Shown: positions 49,331 to 57,605 of the stretch, in pieces
Layout of the letters: every line of letters starts with the position of its first letter
Numbering within the stretch: the stretch's first letter is position 1
Source of the DNA: Mycolicibacterium fallax
GTDB taxonomy: Bacteria; Actinomycetota; Actinomycetes; Mycobacteriales; Mycobacteriaceae
Assembly: GCF_010726955.1 (NCBI RefSeq)
Contig: NZ_AP022603.1
Coordinates: 3,100,001-3,164,000, forward strand
Length of the DNA: 64,000 nucleotides
Direction of reading: 5' to 3'
Notes under the pieces: model-generated
Told to the model about the DNA's origin: nothing
Databases searched by the model: none
What the model saw: the letters and a program-made list of their open reading frames with translations, nothing else
Program-made: the position numbers and the translations under genes

Positions 49331-52300
49331 TTATTTCTGCGTGGCGGTGTCAGCTACTGGGGTCCGCGTTGCTTTGGAAGGCCACCAGCTGGCTTCGCGT
49401 AGAAGTGTGGCGATGGCGGGCACGGTGAGGGTGCGCACGAGGAAGGTATCGAGCAGCAATCCGAAGCCGATGATGAGGCCGGCTTGGATCATGATGGCGA
49501 CTGAGCCGACCATGAGGCCGAACATGCTGGCGGCGAATATCAGACCAGCTGAGGTGATGACGGCTCCGGTGTTTGCCACGGTGCGCAGGACGCCGACGCG
49601 GATGTTGGTCCCGGATTCTTCGCGGAGCCGTGAGACGAGCAGCATGTTGTAGTCGGCGCCGACGGCGACGAGGATGATGAATGCCAGTAATGGTACGGGC
49701 CAAGCGATTTCGTAGCCCAGTCCCCATTGGAATACCACAACGCCGATGCCGAGCGAGGCGAGGTAGTTGAGCACGACGGTGCCTAAGAGGTAGAGCGGCG
49801 CCAGGAGTGCGCGCAGCAGTAGGACCAGGATGACGCCGACGATGATTATGGTGGCGACGGCCAGTTGTGCGAAGTCGGCCCATAGGAATCGTTGGATATC
49901 GGAGTTGACGGCGGGGAAGCCGGCGACGGATACGGTGGCGTCGGCGAGCGACGTGTTGGGTCGTGCGGTGTTGGCGGTGTCGGTGATGCGGCTGGCGAGC
50001 TCCATGGCTTCGACGCTGTAAGGGTCGTGGCTGCTTTCGATCATGAACCGCGCGGTCTTGCCGTCCGGTGAGAGGAATTGCTTGGCAACATCGGTGAATT
50101 GCCGGTTCTCGAATGCATTAGCGGGCAAGTAGAAACCGCTCGAGGAGTCGGAGTCCGCCGCTGCGCGTGAGGAATTCTGTAGTTGGGTGGCGATCTGGCT
50201 CATACCGGACAGCATTTCGATGTTGCTGTCGGCGAGGGTGCGGACACCGGTCGCGAGTGCTTGAGCGCCGGAGGCCAGCTGTCCGATTCCCTCCTGTAGT
50301 CGGCGGAGGTTGGTGGCCAGGTCGTCGGGATCACCCAGGGCTCCGAATGCCTTGTCCAGCGAGGCGACTGCGTTCTGGACGTTGGCGAGGGTGCCACCAA
50401 CGGTGGCATTGGTCGCGGGATCGTAGCGGTCCCCGAGGTCGGCGATCTGGTCGAAGAATCCGCTGTCGCGCAGGCTGACCAAAATCTTCACCTGGTCACG
50501 AATTTGGGCGCACTGCGGGGTGGCGGCACACCACGGTGAGGTGTTGAGCGCGCCCACGAGTGGATCGAGCTGGGTGATCGCGTTCTGCGCCTGGTTGGCC
50601 AGCGGTCGCAGTCCTGGGCCGGATTGGATGGCTTGGTCGACGGCGGGGGCGGTGGCGGAAAGTTGTTGCAGCAGCGGGCGGAACTGGTTGACCTGAGTTC
50701 CCGCGGATTGAGCTTGGGTGAGGATTCCGGCCAGTGGCGCGAGGGCGGTGCGCACCGTGCCATCGAGTTGGGCGAGGCCGTCGGCGAGCTGGTCGGCGCC
50801 GCCTGTGAGTTTGGCGAGGTCGTCTTTGCGTGAGTTGCCCTCGGCGACCGCGCCGGCCATTTTGTCGCCGATCTGGCCGTTCTGCCAGGCCAGTTCTGCT
50901 TGGTCGAGGCGCTCCCCGGTGGGGCGGGTGACTCCGGACACCCTGGTGACGCCGGGGATCTGGGAGACGCGAGAGGCCATCTCGTCGAGATCGGCCAGCC
51001 CCCTCCCGGTCCGCATGTCGGTCGGGTTCTCTACGACGAGGAACTCGCTGATGACGACGTCCTTGCGGAAGTGGCGGTCCAGAAGTTGGTAGCCCTGGTT
51101 GCTGGCCGTGGTGTCTGGTTGTCCCTTGCGGTCGTCGTAGCTGATTTTGATGGTCGCAGCGGCTGCCGATAGGGCGAGCAGGATGGCCAGGCTGACGATC
51201 AGCAGTGGCACCGGACGGCGGACCACGGCGACGGCGACGCTGTTCCAGTAGCGGCGGGTGCGATCGGATTTGGGTTCACCGATGCCGCGTTTGGCGGCTA
51301 GCGACAGCACGGGTGGCAGCAGGGTGACGGTCGCCAGAAATCCGAACAGCACGGCGATGGCGCACGCGGGGCCCAGGGCGGCGAAGACGCTGAGCCGCGC
51401 GAAGACCATGGCCAAGAACGCGAGTGCCACGGTGGCGGCGGACGCCAGGATGACGCGCCCGATGCTGGCGGTGGCGTGGATGATCGCCTGATCGGCGGGT
51501 ACTTGGGCGCGGCGCTGCTCGTGGTACCGGCTGATCAGAAAAACTGTGTAATCAGTTCCGGCGCCGAGCAGGATCGCCGTCATGAATGCGACGGTGAACT
51601 GGGAGACCGGCATGCCCATCTCGCCGAGGGCGGATAGCACGCCGCGCCCAACCGCCAGGCTCAACCCGATTACCAGCAGTGGCAACAGCGCGGTGAACAC
51701 TGACCGGTAGACGATCAGCAAGATCAGGGCGATCACGCCGGCGGTAGCGATCGAGATCAACAGCAGGTCGTGCTCGGCGGAGGCGATCATGTCGCTGAAG
51801 GTCGCCGGTGGTCCCGTCACTTGGACGGTCGTGGTCGATCCGGTGAACACCTCCGCGGCGATGTCGCGCACCGCGTTCAAGGATTCGGCTGCCGTGGGGT
51901 CTCCGAGGGTGCCGGTGACACCGACGGGCAGATACCAGGCTTTGCGGTCGGCGCTGACTGCCTGAGCTTCGGTAATCGGATCGGCCAGCAGGTCCTGCAC
52001 CAGCAGGACGTGGTCGCCCTCGGCCTGCAACCGGCGCACGAGTTCGCCGTAGCGCTGCCGTGCAGTTGGAGTCAAGCCAGTGGGGTCTTCCATGGCGACG
52101 AACACCATGGTTTTCGAGCCTTCTTCGCCGAACGCGGCGCTCATGCGGTCAACCGTCTGCAAGGACGGGGCGTCGCGAGGAATGAGGTCCACCGACTGTT
52201 GGCGCACCACGGTTTCCAGCTGTGGGAACAGCAGCGCGAGAACCACCGCGGCGCCTAGCCATACCCCGATGACGAGCGCTTTGTGTCGGAGGGTGAACCG

Positions 52301-52417
52301 GGCCAGGGTCGCCAACCGTTCGCTGTACTCGCGAGTGTCGGCCGGATCGGTGGATCCGTTGGCGCGCCGACCAGGCCGCTTGGCCTGGCTTGGGGCATCT
52401 GCACTGCCGTCGGTCAC
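49331..52417 (-). CDS. MmpL-family RND transporter
   Basis: 1028-residue membrane transporter of the mycobacterial MmpL type, which moves lipids or hydrophobic compounds to the envelope using the proton gradient. About 12 helices: TM1 near 45-65, TM2-6 near 220-380, TM7 near 415, TM8-12 near 830-1000. The two Asp-Tyr proton-relay pairs are seen as GAGTDYTVFLISRYHEQ and VAVGADYNMLLVSRLREE. Two large extracytoplasmic domains flank them; the second (about 450-810) is helical with many Gln/Ala coiled stretches. No mmpS gene is adjacent. Codon use is more relaxed than in the core genes. ATG start 52417; a strong palindrome lies just upstream. Confidence 0.93.
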   Translation of the reverse strand: MTDGSADAPSQAKRPGRRANGSTDPADTREYSERLATLARFTLRHKALVIGVWLGAAVVLALLFPQLETVVRQQSVDLIPRDAPSLQTVDRMSAAFGEEGSKTMVFVAMEDPTGLTPTARQRYGELVRRLQAEGDHVLLVQDLLADPITEAQAVSADRKAWYLPVGVTGTLGDPTAAESLNAVRDIAAEVFTGSTTTVQVTGPPATFSDMIASAEHDLLLISIATAGVIALILLIVYRSVFTALLPLLVIGLSLAVGRGVLSALGEMGMPVSQFTVAFMTAILLGAGTDYTVFLISRYHEQRRAQVPADQAIIHATASIGRVILASAATVALAFLAMVFARLSVFAALGPACAIAVLFGFLATVTLLPPVLSLAAKRGIGEPKSDRTRRYWNSVAVAVVRRPVPLLIVSLAILLALSAAAATIKISYDDRKGQPDTTASNQGYQLLDRHFRKDVVISEFLVVENPTDMRTGRGLADLDEMASRVSQIPGVTRVSGVTRPTGERLDQAELAWQNGQIGDKMAGAVAEGNSRKDDLAKLTGGADQLADGLAQLDGTVRTALAPLAGILTQAQSAGTQVNQFRPLLQQLSATAPAVDQAIQSGPGLRPLANQAQNAITQLDPLVGALNTSPWCAATPQCAQIRDQVKILVSLRDSGFFDQIADLGDRYDPATNATVGGTLANVQNAVASLDKAFGALGDPDDLATNLRRLQEGIGQLASGAQALATGVRTLADSNIEMLSGMSQIATQLQNSSRAAADSDSSSGFYLPANAFENRQFTDVAKQFLSPDGKTARFMIESSHDPYSVEAMELASRITDTANTARPNTSLADATVSVAGFPAVNSDIQRFLWADFAQLAVATIIIVGVILVLLLRALLAPLYLLGTVVLNYLASLGIGVVVFQWGLGYEIAWPVPLLAFIILVAVGADYNMLLVSRLREESGTNIRVGVLRTVANTGAVITSAGLIFAASMFGLMVGSVAIMIQAGLIIGFGLLLDTFLVRTLTVPAIATLLREASWWPSKATRTPVADTATQK

Positions 52418-52429
52418 TTGGCCTCCACT

Positions 52430-52461
52430 GGTAGCGATACTGCCGGTATCGGTACGCTACC
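52430..52461. promoter_or_regulatory. Candidate TetR operator upstream of mmpL
   Basis: GGTAGCG (52430-52436) and CGCTACC (52455-52461) are perfect inverted arms. Inside, GATAC (52436-52440) and GTATC (52446-52450) form a second pair, slightly off-centre. The site is 12-44 bp ahead of the mmpL start and faces a divergent TetR gene. The remaining stretch to 52790 has no supported gene. Confidence 0.65.
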
Positions 52462-52790
52462 GCACGTAGTGCAAGTGGTGACGGCGACCGGTGGGGGCCT
52501 CGCTCAAGAGCGTCATGAGTCGACTCCCTACGGGATTGCGGCGGGCCAGTCGGCCGCGAATACCTGCACGGCGTGCAGGGCGCCTCCTACCGCCACCGTC
52601 GCCAGTGCCGCACGATCACTGCTGGGGGCGGGAATGACGACAGCCGCTGCCACGTCTCTGAGAACTCGAAGTTTGAGCGTTCTGATCGTCAATCGCTGCC
52701 CTCCGCGGAGTCCTATGGTGGCACGCGCCCCCATTGGGGGCGGATGCTACCAAAGTGTTGCGACCTACTGTGGTTTGCCAAGATGGACAT

Positions 52791-53432
52791 GTGCGGACGC
52801 GGTCGAAGAGATGGGGCGGGCGTACCGGTGCTGAACGCCGGGCGGAGCGCCGTCAGCGCCTCATTGATGCCGCGACGGAAATCTGGAGTGAAAGCGGTTG
52901 GGCAGCAGTCACGATGAGAGGAGTGTGCGCCAAAACCGGCCTGAACGACCGTTACTTCTACGAAGACTTCAAGACCCGCGACGAGTTACTTGTCGCTGCA
53001 TGGGACGGCGTGCGCAACGAGATGCTCGGTGAGGTTTCTGCGACGCTCGCAGAACGCATCGGGCAGCCGCCGATGGAGACCATCCGCGTGACCATCGCCG
53101 CGGTGGTCGACCGGATTGCAGAGGATCCGGGCAGGGCGAAGATTCTACTGGCTCAACACGTGGGCAGTTCCCCGCTTCAGGATCGGCGCGCTGTCGCACT
53201 GCAGGAGGCGACACACCTGGTGATCGCAGCCAGTGAGCCACACCTGAGGCCGGAAGCCGATGAAACCGCCCTTCGGATGGACACACTGGTGGCCGTTGGT
53301 GGCTTCGTCGAATTGATCACCGCATGGCATGCAGGTTTGCTTGACGTCATCCAGGGGGAGATCGTGGAGCACACGAGTCGGCTTGCCGAGACGCTCGCCG
53401 AACGTTATTTGGTCGACGACGCTGGCCTCTAA
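52791..53432 (+). CDS. TetR-family regulator divergent from mmpL
   Basis: 213-residue TetR-type regulator. A basic lead (RTRSKRWGGRTGAERRAERRQRL) is followed by the helix-turn-helix VTMRGVCAKTGLNDRYFYEDF at about residues 40-60 and a helical ligand domain. GTG 52791 is chosen because AAGATGG precedes it; a TTG at 52734 would add 19 residues of low similarity to the family. Likely controls the divergent transporter gene through the palindrome at 52430 (inference). Confidence 0.82.
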   Translation: MRTRSKRWGGRTGAERRAERRQRLIDAATEIWSESGWAAVTMRGVCAKTGLNDRYFYEDFKTRDELLVAAWDGVRNEMLGEVSATLAERIGQPPMETIRVTIAAVVDRIAEDPGRAKILLAQHVGSSPLQDRRAVALQEATHLVIAASEPHLRPEADETALRMDTLVAVGGFVELITAWHAGLLDVIQGEIVEHTSRLAETLAERYLVDDAGL

Positions 53433-53523
53433 TGTTGTACAGCGGCGTTCATGTGTTCAGTCCGGAATGAAGCAAGCGGAGGCACCTCGACATTCGCGAA
53501 GCGCGGCCGGGAGGCGCCAGAAG

Positions 53524-54165
53524 CTAACTCTGAGGTTTGGCTTTGGTCGTGGCCGACTCGACTGCGTTCTGCAGCAGCACATAGCTGCCGAGGCTGCCCA
53601 GGAAACCTGCGCAGTGCTGAACGAGTTCATCGGTGGTGAACTCGAGTTCTCCGTCGAGCCAGCGGCGCAAGACTTCGAATAACCCACCCACACCCAATGT
53701 CGAGGCCAAATGGGCAACGCCCACTGCGGAGTCGGCGATGTCAAGGTGAAGTCTGGCCTCACGCAATACGAGGTCGGTGAAACCGGTCATCATGTCGCTG
53801 CGTAACTCCCGAAGCAGCGGCTCCGTTGCAGATTCCACGAACAAGATCCGACCCAGTCGAGGATCATTGTTGATCATGCTGACCAGCCCGCGGATCGGCG
53901 CGTACGCGAGCACCTCGCGTGGGGCGCCGGCATCGGGGATCGCGTCAACTATCACCTCCTGGAAGGTTGCGTAGAGCTGCTGGTAGACAGCTCGCAAGAG
54001 GGCGTCTCTGTCAGGGAAATGCTGATAGAAGTAGCGTGACGTCACGCCGGACTCAGCGCATACGGCAGTCACCGTGGCGGCGGCAACGCCGTGCGTGCCG
54101 ATCAACTCCATCGCGGCCTCGATGAGACGCGTGCGCCTGTTCCGGTGACGCTCCTCGGCGGACAT
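53524..54165 (-). CDS. TetR-family regulator divergent from PF10118 gene
   Basis: 213-residue TetR-type regulator; helix-turn-helix AATVTAVCAESGVTSRYFYQHF at about residues 29-50. The C-terminal helical domain ends VLLQNAVESATTKAKPQS. ATG 54165 gives MSAEERHRNRRTRLIEAA; a GTG at 54192 would add nine residues. Divergent from the PF10118 gene at 54268, with a clear inverted repeat between them, the same arrangement as at 5.6-6.4 kb. Confidence 0.82.
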   Translation of the reverse strand: MSAEERHRNRRTRLIEAAMELIGTHGVAAATVTAVCAESGVTSRYFYQHFPDRDALLRAVYQQLYATFQEVIVDAIPDAGAPREVLAYAPIRGLVSMINNDPRLGRILFVESATEPLLRELRSDMMTGFTDLVLREARLHLDIADSAVGVAHLASTLGVGGLFEVLRRWLDGELEFTTDELVQHCAGFLGSLGSYVLLQNAVESATTKAKPQS

Positions 54166-54214
54166 CCCGCTGTACACCCGCACCGATCGCACAACGCATA
54201 GCTTGCCATCTAAT

Positions 54215-54236
54215 TCTGACTAGGCGTAAAGTCAGA
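54215..54236. promoter_or_regulatory. Candidate TetR operator between divergent genes
   Basis: TCTGACT (54215-54221) and AGTCAGA (54230-54236) are perfect 7-bp arms separated by 8 bp, in the 102-bp space between the divergent TetR and PF10118 genes. Size and place are typical of a TetR operator. Confidence 0.65.
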
Positions 54237-54267
54237 TCATCAGTGCCCATGACAACAGGAGAACAAC

Positions 54268-55137
54268 ATGAGCGACGATTCGTCCACACGGCCCACCACG
54301 CGGGTCGTCCCGAAGCCCCGCCGTGTCCGATTCGACATGCCTGCTGAGACCAGTCGGCAGCACTTCGTCGATGGCGACTTGGTGATGAGCCACTTTGTGT
54401 CCACCTTGTCGGCCACGTTCCCCGAAGGCGAAGACTTCTTCATCCGGTCAGTCCGCGAGTACCGGGACCACATCAGCGACGCTGACCTGAAGGAGGCGGT
54501 CAAGGGATTCATCGCTCAAGAGGCCACCCACCGGCACCAGCATCGGCTGCTCAACGATCGCCTTCAAGCGATGGGCTATCCCACCGAGGGGATCGATCGG
54601 CATATCAAGAAGTTGGTTGGCCGACTCGAGAAGCGTTTTTCTCCCAAGATGCGCCTGGCTGTGACGGCAGCCCTCGAGCACTACACGGCGACATTCGCCG
54701 AGATCATTCTCACCAGCGACGAAGCTCAAGAACTGATCGGCTACACCGAGGTGCGGCCGATTCTGCTTTGGCACGCACTGGAGGAATGCGAGCACAAGGC
54801 CGTCGCTTTCGATGTCTACGAGACGGTCGGTGGAAGCGAACGCACCAGGGTCTGGGGAATGCGGATCGCCAGTCTCCTATTGTTCACCGAGTTGGTCATC
54901 CAGACCACCCGCTCTCTGGCCGGCGATCGTGCCGCCTACAACCCGGTGCGGTTGCTGCGCAGCCTTCGAGCCTTCCGTCATAACCCGCTGTTCAGCCGAG
55001 CAGCGATTGAGCGCTTCCGTTCCTACACCCACGCCGGGTTCCATCCCGACGACTGGGATAGCGCAGAAATCCTCGAACGTTGGACCAAGGAACTCTTCGA
55101 CGCCGATGGCGGCCAACAGCTACGGAGTAACGTGTAG
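54268..55137 (+). CDS. PF10118-type putative metal-dependent hydrolase (second copy of family)
   Basis: 289-residue relative of the protein at 6368. Di-metal ligand candidates: Glu in ATFPEGEDFF, FIAQEATHRHQH, ALEHYTATFAE and WHALEECEHKAVAFD. The E/H pattern is more complete than in the core copy, with an extra His in ALEHYTA. Start ATG 54268 has AGGAG 8 nt upstream, one of the clearest ribosome binding sites in the island. Divergent from a TetR gene and followed by a membrane-protein gene, repeating the core module. Function unknown. Confidence 0.87.
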   Translation: MSDDSSTRPTTRVVPKPRRVRFDMPAETSRQHFVDGDLVMSHFVSTLSATFPEGEDFFIRSVREYRDHISDADLKEAVKGFIAQEATHRHQHRLLNDRLQAMGYPTEGIDRHIKKLVGRLEKRFSPKMRLAVTAALEHYTATFAEIILTSDEAQELIGYTEVRPILLWHALEECEHKAVAFDVYETVGGSERTRVWGMRIASLLLFTELVIQTTRSLAGDRAAYNPVRLLRSLRAFRHNPLFSRAAIERFRSYTHAGFHPDDWDSAEILERWTKELFDADGGQQLRSNV

Positions 55138-55316
55138 GTCGACAAGTACTTTTGTGGTGAAAGCCGCCATATGGAACGACCTCTTCACGAAGAAGTGCGT
55201 TGCGCCGTGGCCGCATCGCGCGTTCAGGCATTCCGCTGATGCGGGCGGAAGGGCCATTACCGCCGTCCCGTCAGCGTCCGAAGACGTCCCGGCAAATCTG
55301 CACACAAGTTGGCGCC

Positions 55317-55865
55317 GTGTCAGCGAGCGCGCATGTCTTCTACGAATTGCTGTCCGGAGTTGCGATGCCGTTCGCGTCGGTGATTGGTCCGGTGCCGGCA
55401 GCGACGGGTTGGGGCATGAGCACCGCAGTAGTACTTCGCATGGCGGAACGTGCCGATAAGCGTCACGAGGCTGTCCTCGGTGTTGTGAACGGCCTGTTCC
55501 TGACGACCGTGTTGGCTCACTTCATACACTGGCCGAAGCGCTGGAGATTTGGTGTGCCAAGCCTGTCCGAGTGCGAAGGACTATGCGGCCCAATCCTGGT
55601 GCCTTACAACGGTATTCTTTACATTTCGGGGCTCAGTGCTGTAGCCGGATTGCTGGAGAATGGTCGCCGAGGTGCGGTCCGTGGTGCGATCGTCCCGCTG
55701 CTGGGTGTTCCAGTTCTCCTTCGACTGCAGCGGATGGAATTCCGTCGGCTCAGTCTTCAGGCCCGGCGCAATCCTCGGTGGTGGAATCGCCGTCTGCAGA
55801 TGCAACCGCCCGACCGTTCGACATCGTCAGATCCCGACCAACAGGTGCTAGGGGCAGAGTCATAG
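55317..55865 (+). CDS. Membrane protein downstream of PF10118 gene
   Basis: 182-residue protein with about three to four hydrophobic stretches (residues 3-32, 49-66, 82-107, 114-136), then a basic tail (RLQRMEFRRLSLQARRNPRWWNRRLQ region) and a polar end. No family recognised. GTG 55317 is a working start; ATG 55239 in frame would add 26 Arg/Pro-rich residues. Gap of 179 bp from the PF10118 gene holds no other feature I can support. Its context echoes the coupled membrane gene at 7296, but the sequences are not obviously alike. Confidence 0.6.
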   Translation: MSASAHVFYELLSGVAMPFASVIGPVPAATGWGMSTAVVLRMAERADKRHEAVLGVVNGLFLTTVLAHFIHWPKRWRFGVPSLSECEGLCGPILVPYNGILYISGLSAVAGLLENGRRGAVRGAIVPLLGVPVLLRLQRMEFRRLSLQARRNPRWWNRRLQMQPPDRSTSSDPDQQVLGAES

Positions 55866-55896
55866 CACGGAGTCGACATGGCGAGCCGATCACCCT

Positions 55897-56472
55897 TCAG
55901 TCAACGGAGGGTCGAACTCCGTCAGGGGGCCATCCTTCGAGGCCGTCTTCTAGCGGCACGTGCAAGGACCGCAGCAGCGCTGAGAACAATCTCCAATTCC
56001 CGATCGCGGCGACGAGTTCGACGAGGACGGCCGGGTCCCCGTGCAACGCGCGCTGACACTCAGCCCAGGTTTCATCCGAGATGGTGCCGTCACGCAACGT
56101 CTCGTCTGTCGCCGCCAGTACCGCCCGCTCGGCTTCGCCGAAGTGGCCGGCGTTCTGCCAGTCGCGCACCCCGAGCAGGTCGCGTTCGGGCACATCGAGC
56201 AAGCGGGCAACCCTCCAGTGTTGCGTCCACTCATAGACCGAATCAGTGACCCAGCCGATTCGCATGATGATCAGCTCCCGTAGCCGCGCATCCAGCGCGC
56301 CTTTCCACAGCAACGCCTCCAGCATTCCATGCAATGCGACGGCTACAGGGGGCTGATGAAGCGCGATCCTGAAAACAGACAGTTCAGCCATGGCGTCCGG
56401 AATCCCGCATTGAGCGGCGCGCTCGCGGGCATCTGTCAGGGCAAGCATGTCAACCCGGCTTTGGCTGCTCAC
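55897..56472 (-). CDS. Carboxymuconolactone decarboxylase (AhpD)-like protein
   Basis: 191-residue helical protein of the CMD/AhpD fold: ALHGMLEALLWKGALDARLRELIIMRIGW, then SVYEWTQHWRVARLLDVPE, and a second helix pair (AVLAATDETLRDGTISDETW). The CxxC of peroxidase-type AhpD is absent; the WTQHW region fits the non-redox CMD subgroup, whose substrates are often lactones or unknown. GTG 56472 lies 7 nt after AAGGA. Last gene of a minus-strand run following ADH and thiolase-like genes. Confidence 0.82.
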   Translation of the reverse strand: MSSQSRVDMLALTDARERAAQCGIPDAMAELSVFRIALHQPPVAVALHGMLEALLWKGALDARLRELIIMRIGWVTDSVYEWTQHWRVARLLDVPERDLLGVRDWQNAGHFGEAERAVLAATDETLRDGTISDETWAECQRALHGDPAVLVELVAAIGNWRLFSALLRSLHVPLEDGLEGWPPDGVRPSVD

Positions 56473-56507
56473 GGTGGATCCTTCCGGTTGGGCGCTAGTT
56501 GGCGCTG

Positions 56508-57605
56508 TCAGGCGATCGGCACAAAGACGTTGTGCAGAGCGGGGACCCGGTCCGGCTCGTTGCCGGCCAGAAGGTCGAGCAGCCCGGGCAGGCCGGCGAA
56601 ACCGGTGATCTCGCGGTGCAATTCTTCGAAGGGCCAACGCCTAGAGACCAGCAGCTCGATGGCGCTCTGGTAGGCGGGGTAGTCGACCCCCAACGAACCG
56701 AAGATGCGTAGTTCCTTGAATACGAGCAGGTCTGGCTCGAAGCCCGGCGCTCCGCCGCCGCCGCGTGTGCCCGCGACCACCACGCGTCCGCCGGGCTGCG
56801 CGAGTGCGACGGCGTCCGCGAATGCGGCTGGCGCCTTCGCGGTGACGTCGACGACGACATCTGCGAGCCGGCCGGTCGCCATTTGCAGGGCCTGCGCCGG
56901 GTCGTCTTCGGTGACGTCGATGGTCAGGTCCACGCCGAACTGGTGGGCTGCGGCTAGCCGAGTTCGGTCGCGAGGGCCGACCCCGGTCATCGCGACGAAT
57001 GCCGCTCCGGCCTCCTTGGCGGCTACGGCAGCACAAATCCCGCGGATCCCTGGTCCGAGGACCGCGACGACGTCGCCCGGGCTTGTCTCGGGCAACATGG
57101 CAGCCCATTTGATCCCTGCCCCAAGCGGATTGAACAACGTCGCGACGATCGGGTCGAGTCCGTCCGGGACCGGCAACGGCATGGAATCGAACGGCAGATG
57201 CAGGTGGGTTGCATAGCCTCCCCACAGGCCGGGCGGGATGTTCACGTCGACGAAGCCGAACATGGTGGCGAGGCCGTTGCTCGAGCACCTGCGATACTCG
57301 CCGCGGCCGCACGAGTCGCACTCCCGACACGATCGGAACACCTCGACGGCGACTCGCTGACCCACCGAGACGCCCCAACGCTCGCGCGCGGCGTCACCGA
57401 TTCCCTCGATGACGCCGATGATCTCGTGTCCGGGGATGAAGGCGAACCCCGTCGGCAGGTGTCCGCTGAACTGCTCGTGGTCGGTTCCGCAGAGCCCGCA
57501 CGCCTCGATCCGCAGGAGACCGGACTCGTCGTCGATGCGCGGCACCGGAAGATGCCGCCGTTCAAGGGTGCGCGGCTTGGTCAGCACGAGCGCGTCGGCG
57601 TTCAC
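56508..57605 (-). CDS. Zinc-dependent medium-chain alcohol dehydrogenase
   Basis: 365-residue MDR-family dehydrogenase. Catalytic zinc ligands Cys38-type in EACGLCGTDHEQF and GHEIIGVIE; structural zinc Cys in SCRECDSCGRGEYRRCSS; the NAD(P) motif appears as VVAVLGPGIRGICAA, a GxGxxG-like loop with I in the middle. Substrate unknown. GTG 57605 overlaps the TGA of the thiolase-like gene (GTGA), so both are co-translated and probably act on successive intermediates. Confidence 0.88.
   Translation of the reverse strand: MNADALVLTKPRTLERRHLPVPRIDDESGLLRIEACGLCGTDHEQFSGHLPTGFAFIPGHEIIGVIEGIGDAARERWGVSVGQRVAVEVFRSCRECDSCGRGEYRRCSSNGLATMFGFVDVNIPPGLWGGYATHLHLPFDSMPLPVPDGLDPIVATLFNPLGAGIKWAAMLPETSPGDVVAVLGPGIRGICAAVAAKEAGAAFVAMTGVGPRDRTRLAAAHQFGVDLTIDVTEDDPAQALQMATGRLADVVVDVTAKAPAAFADAVALAQPGGRVVVAGTRGGGGAPGFEPDLLVFKELRIFGSLGVDYPAYQSAIELLVSRRWPFEELHREITGFAGLPGLLDLLAGNEPDRVPALHNVFVPIA

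Noticed and set aside
52528..52734. 68-residue minus-strand frame between mmpL and the TetR gene
   Set aside because: Has some Ala/Val-rich stretches but no ribosome binding site, no recognised motif and lies within a probable regulatory spacer.
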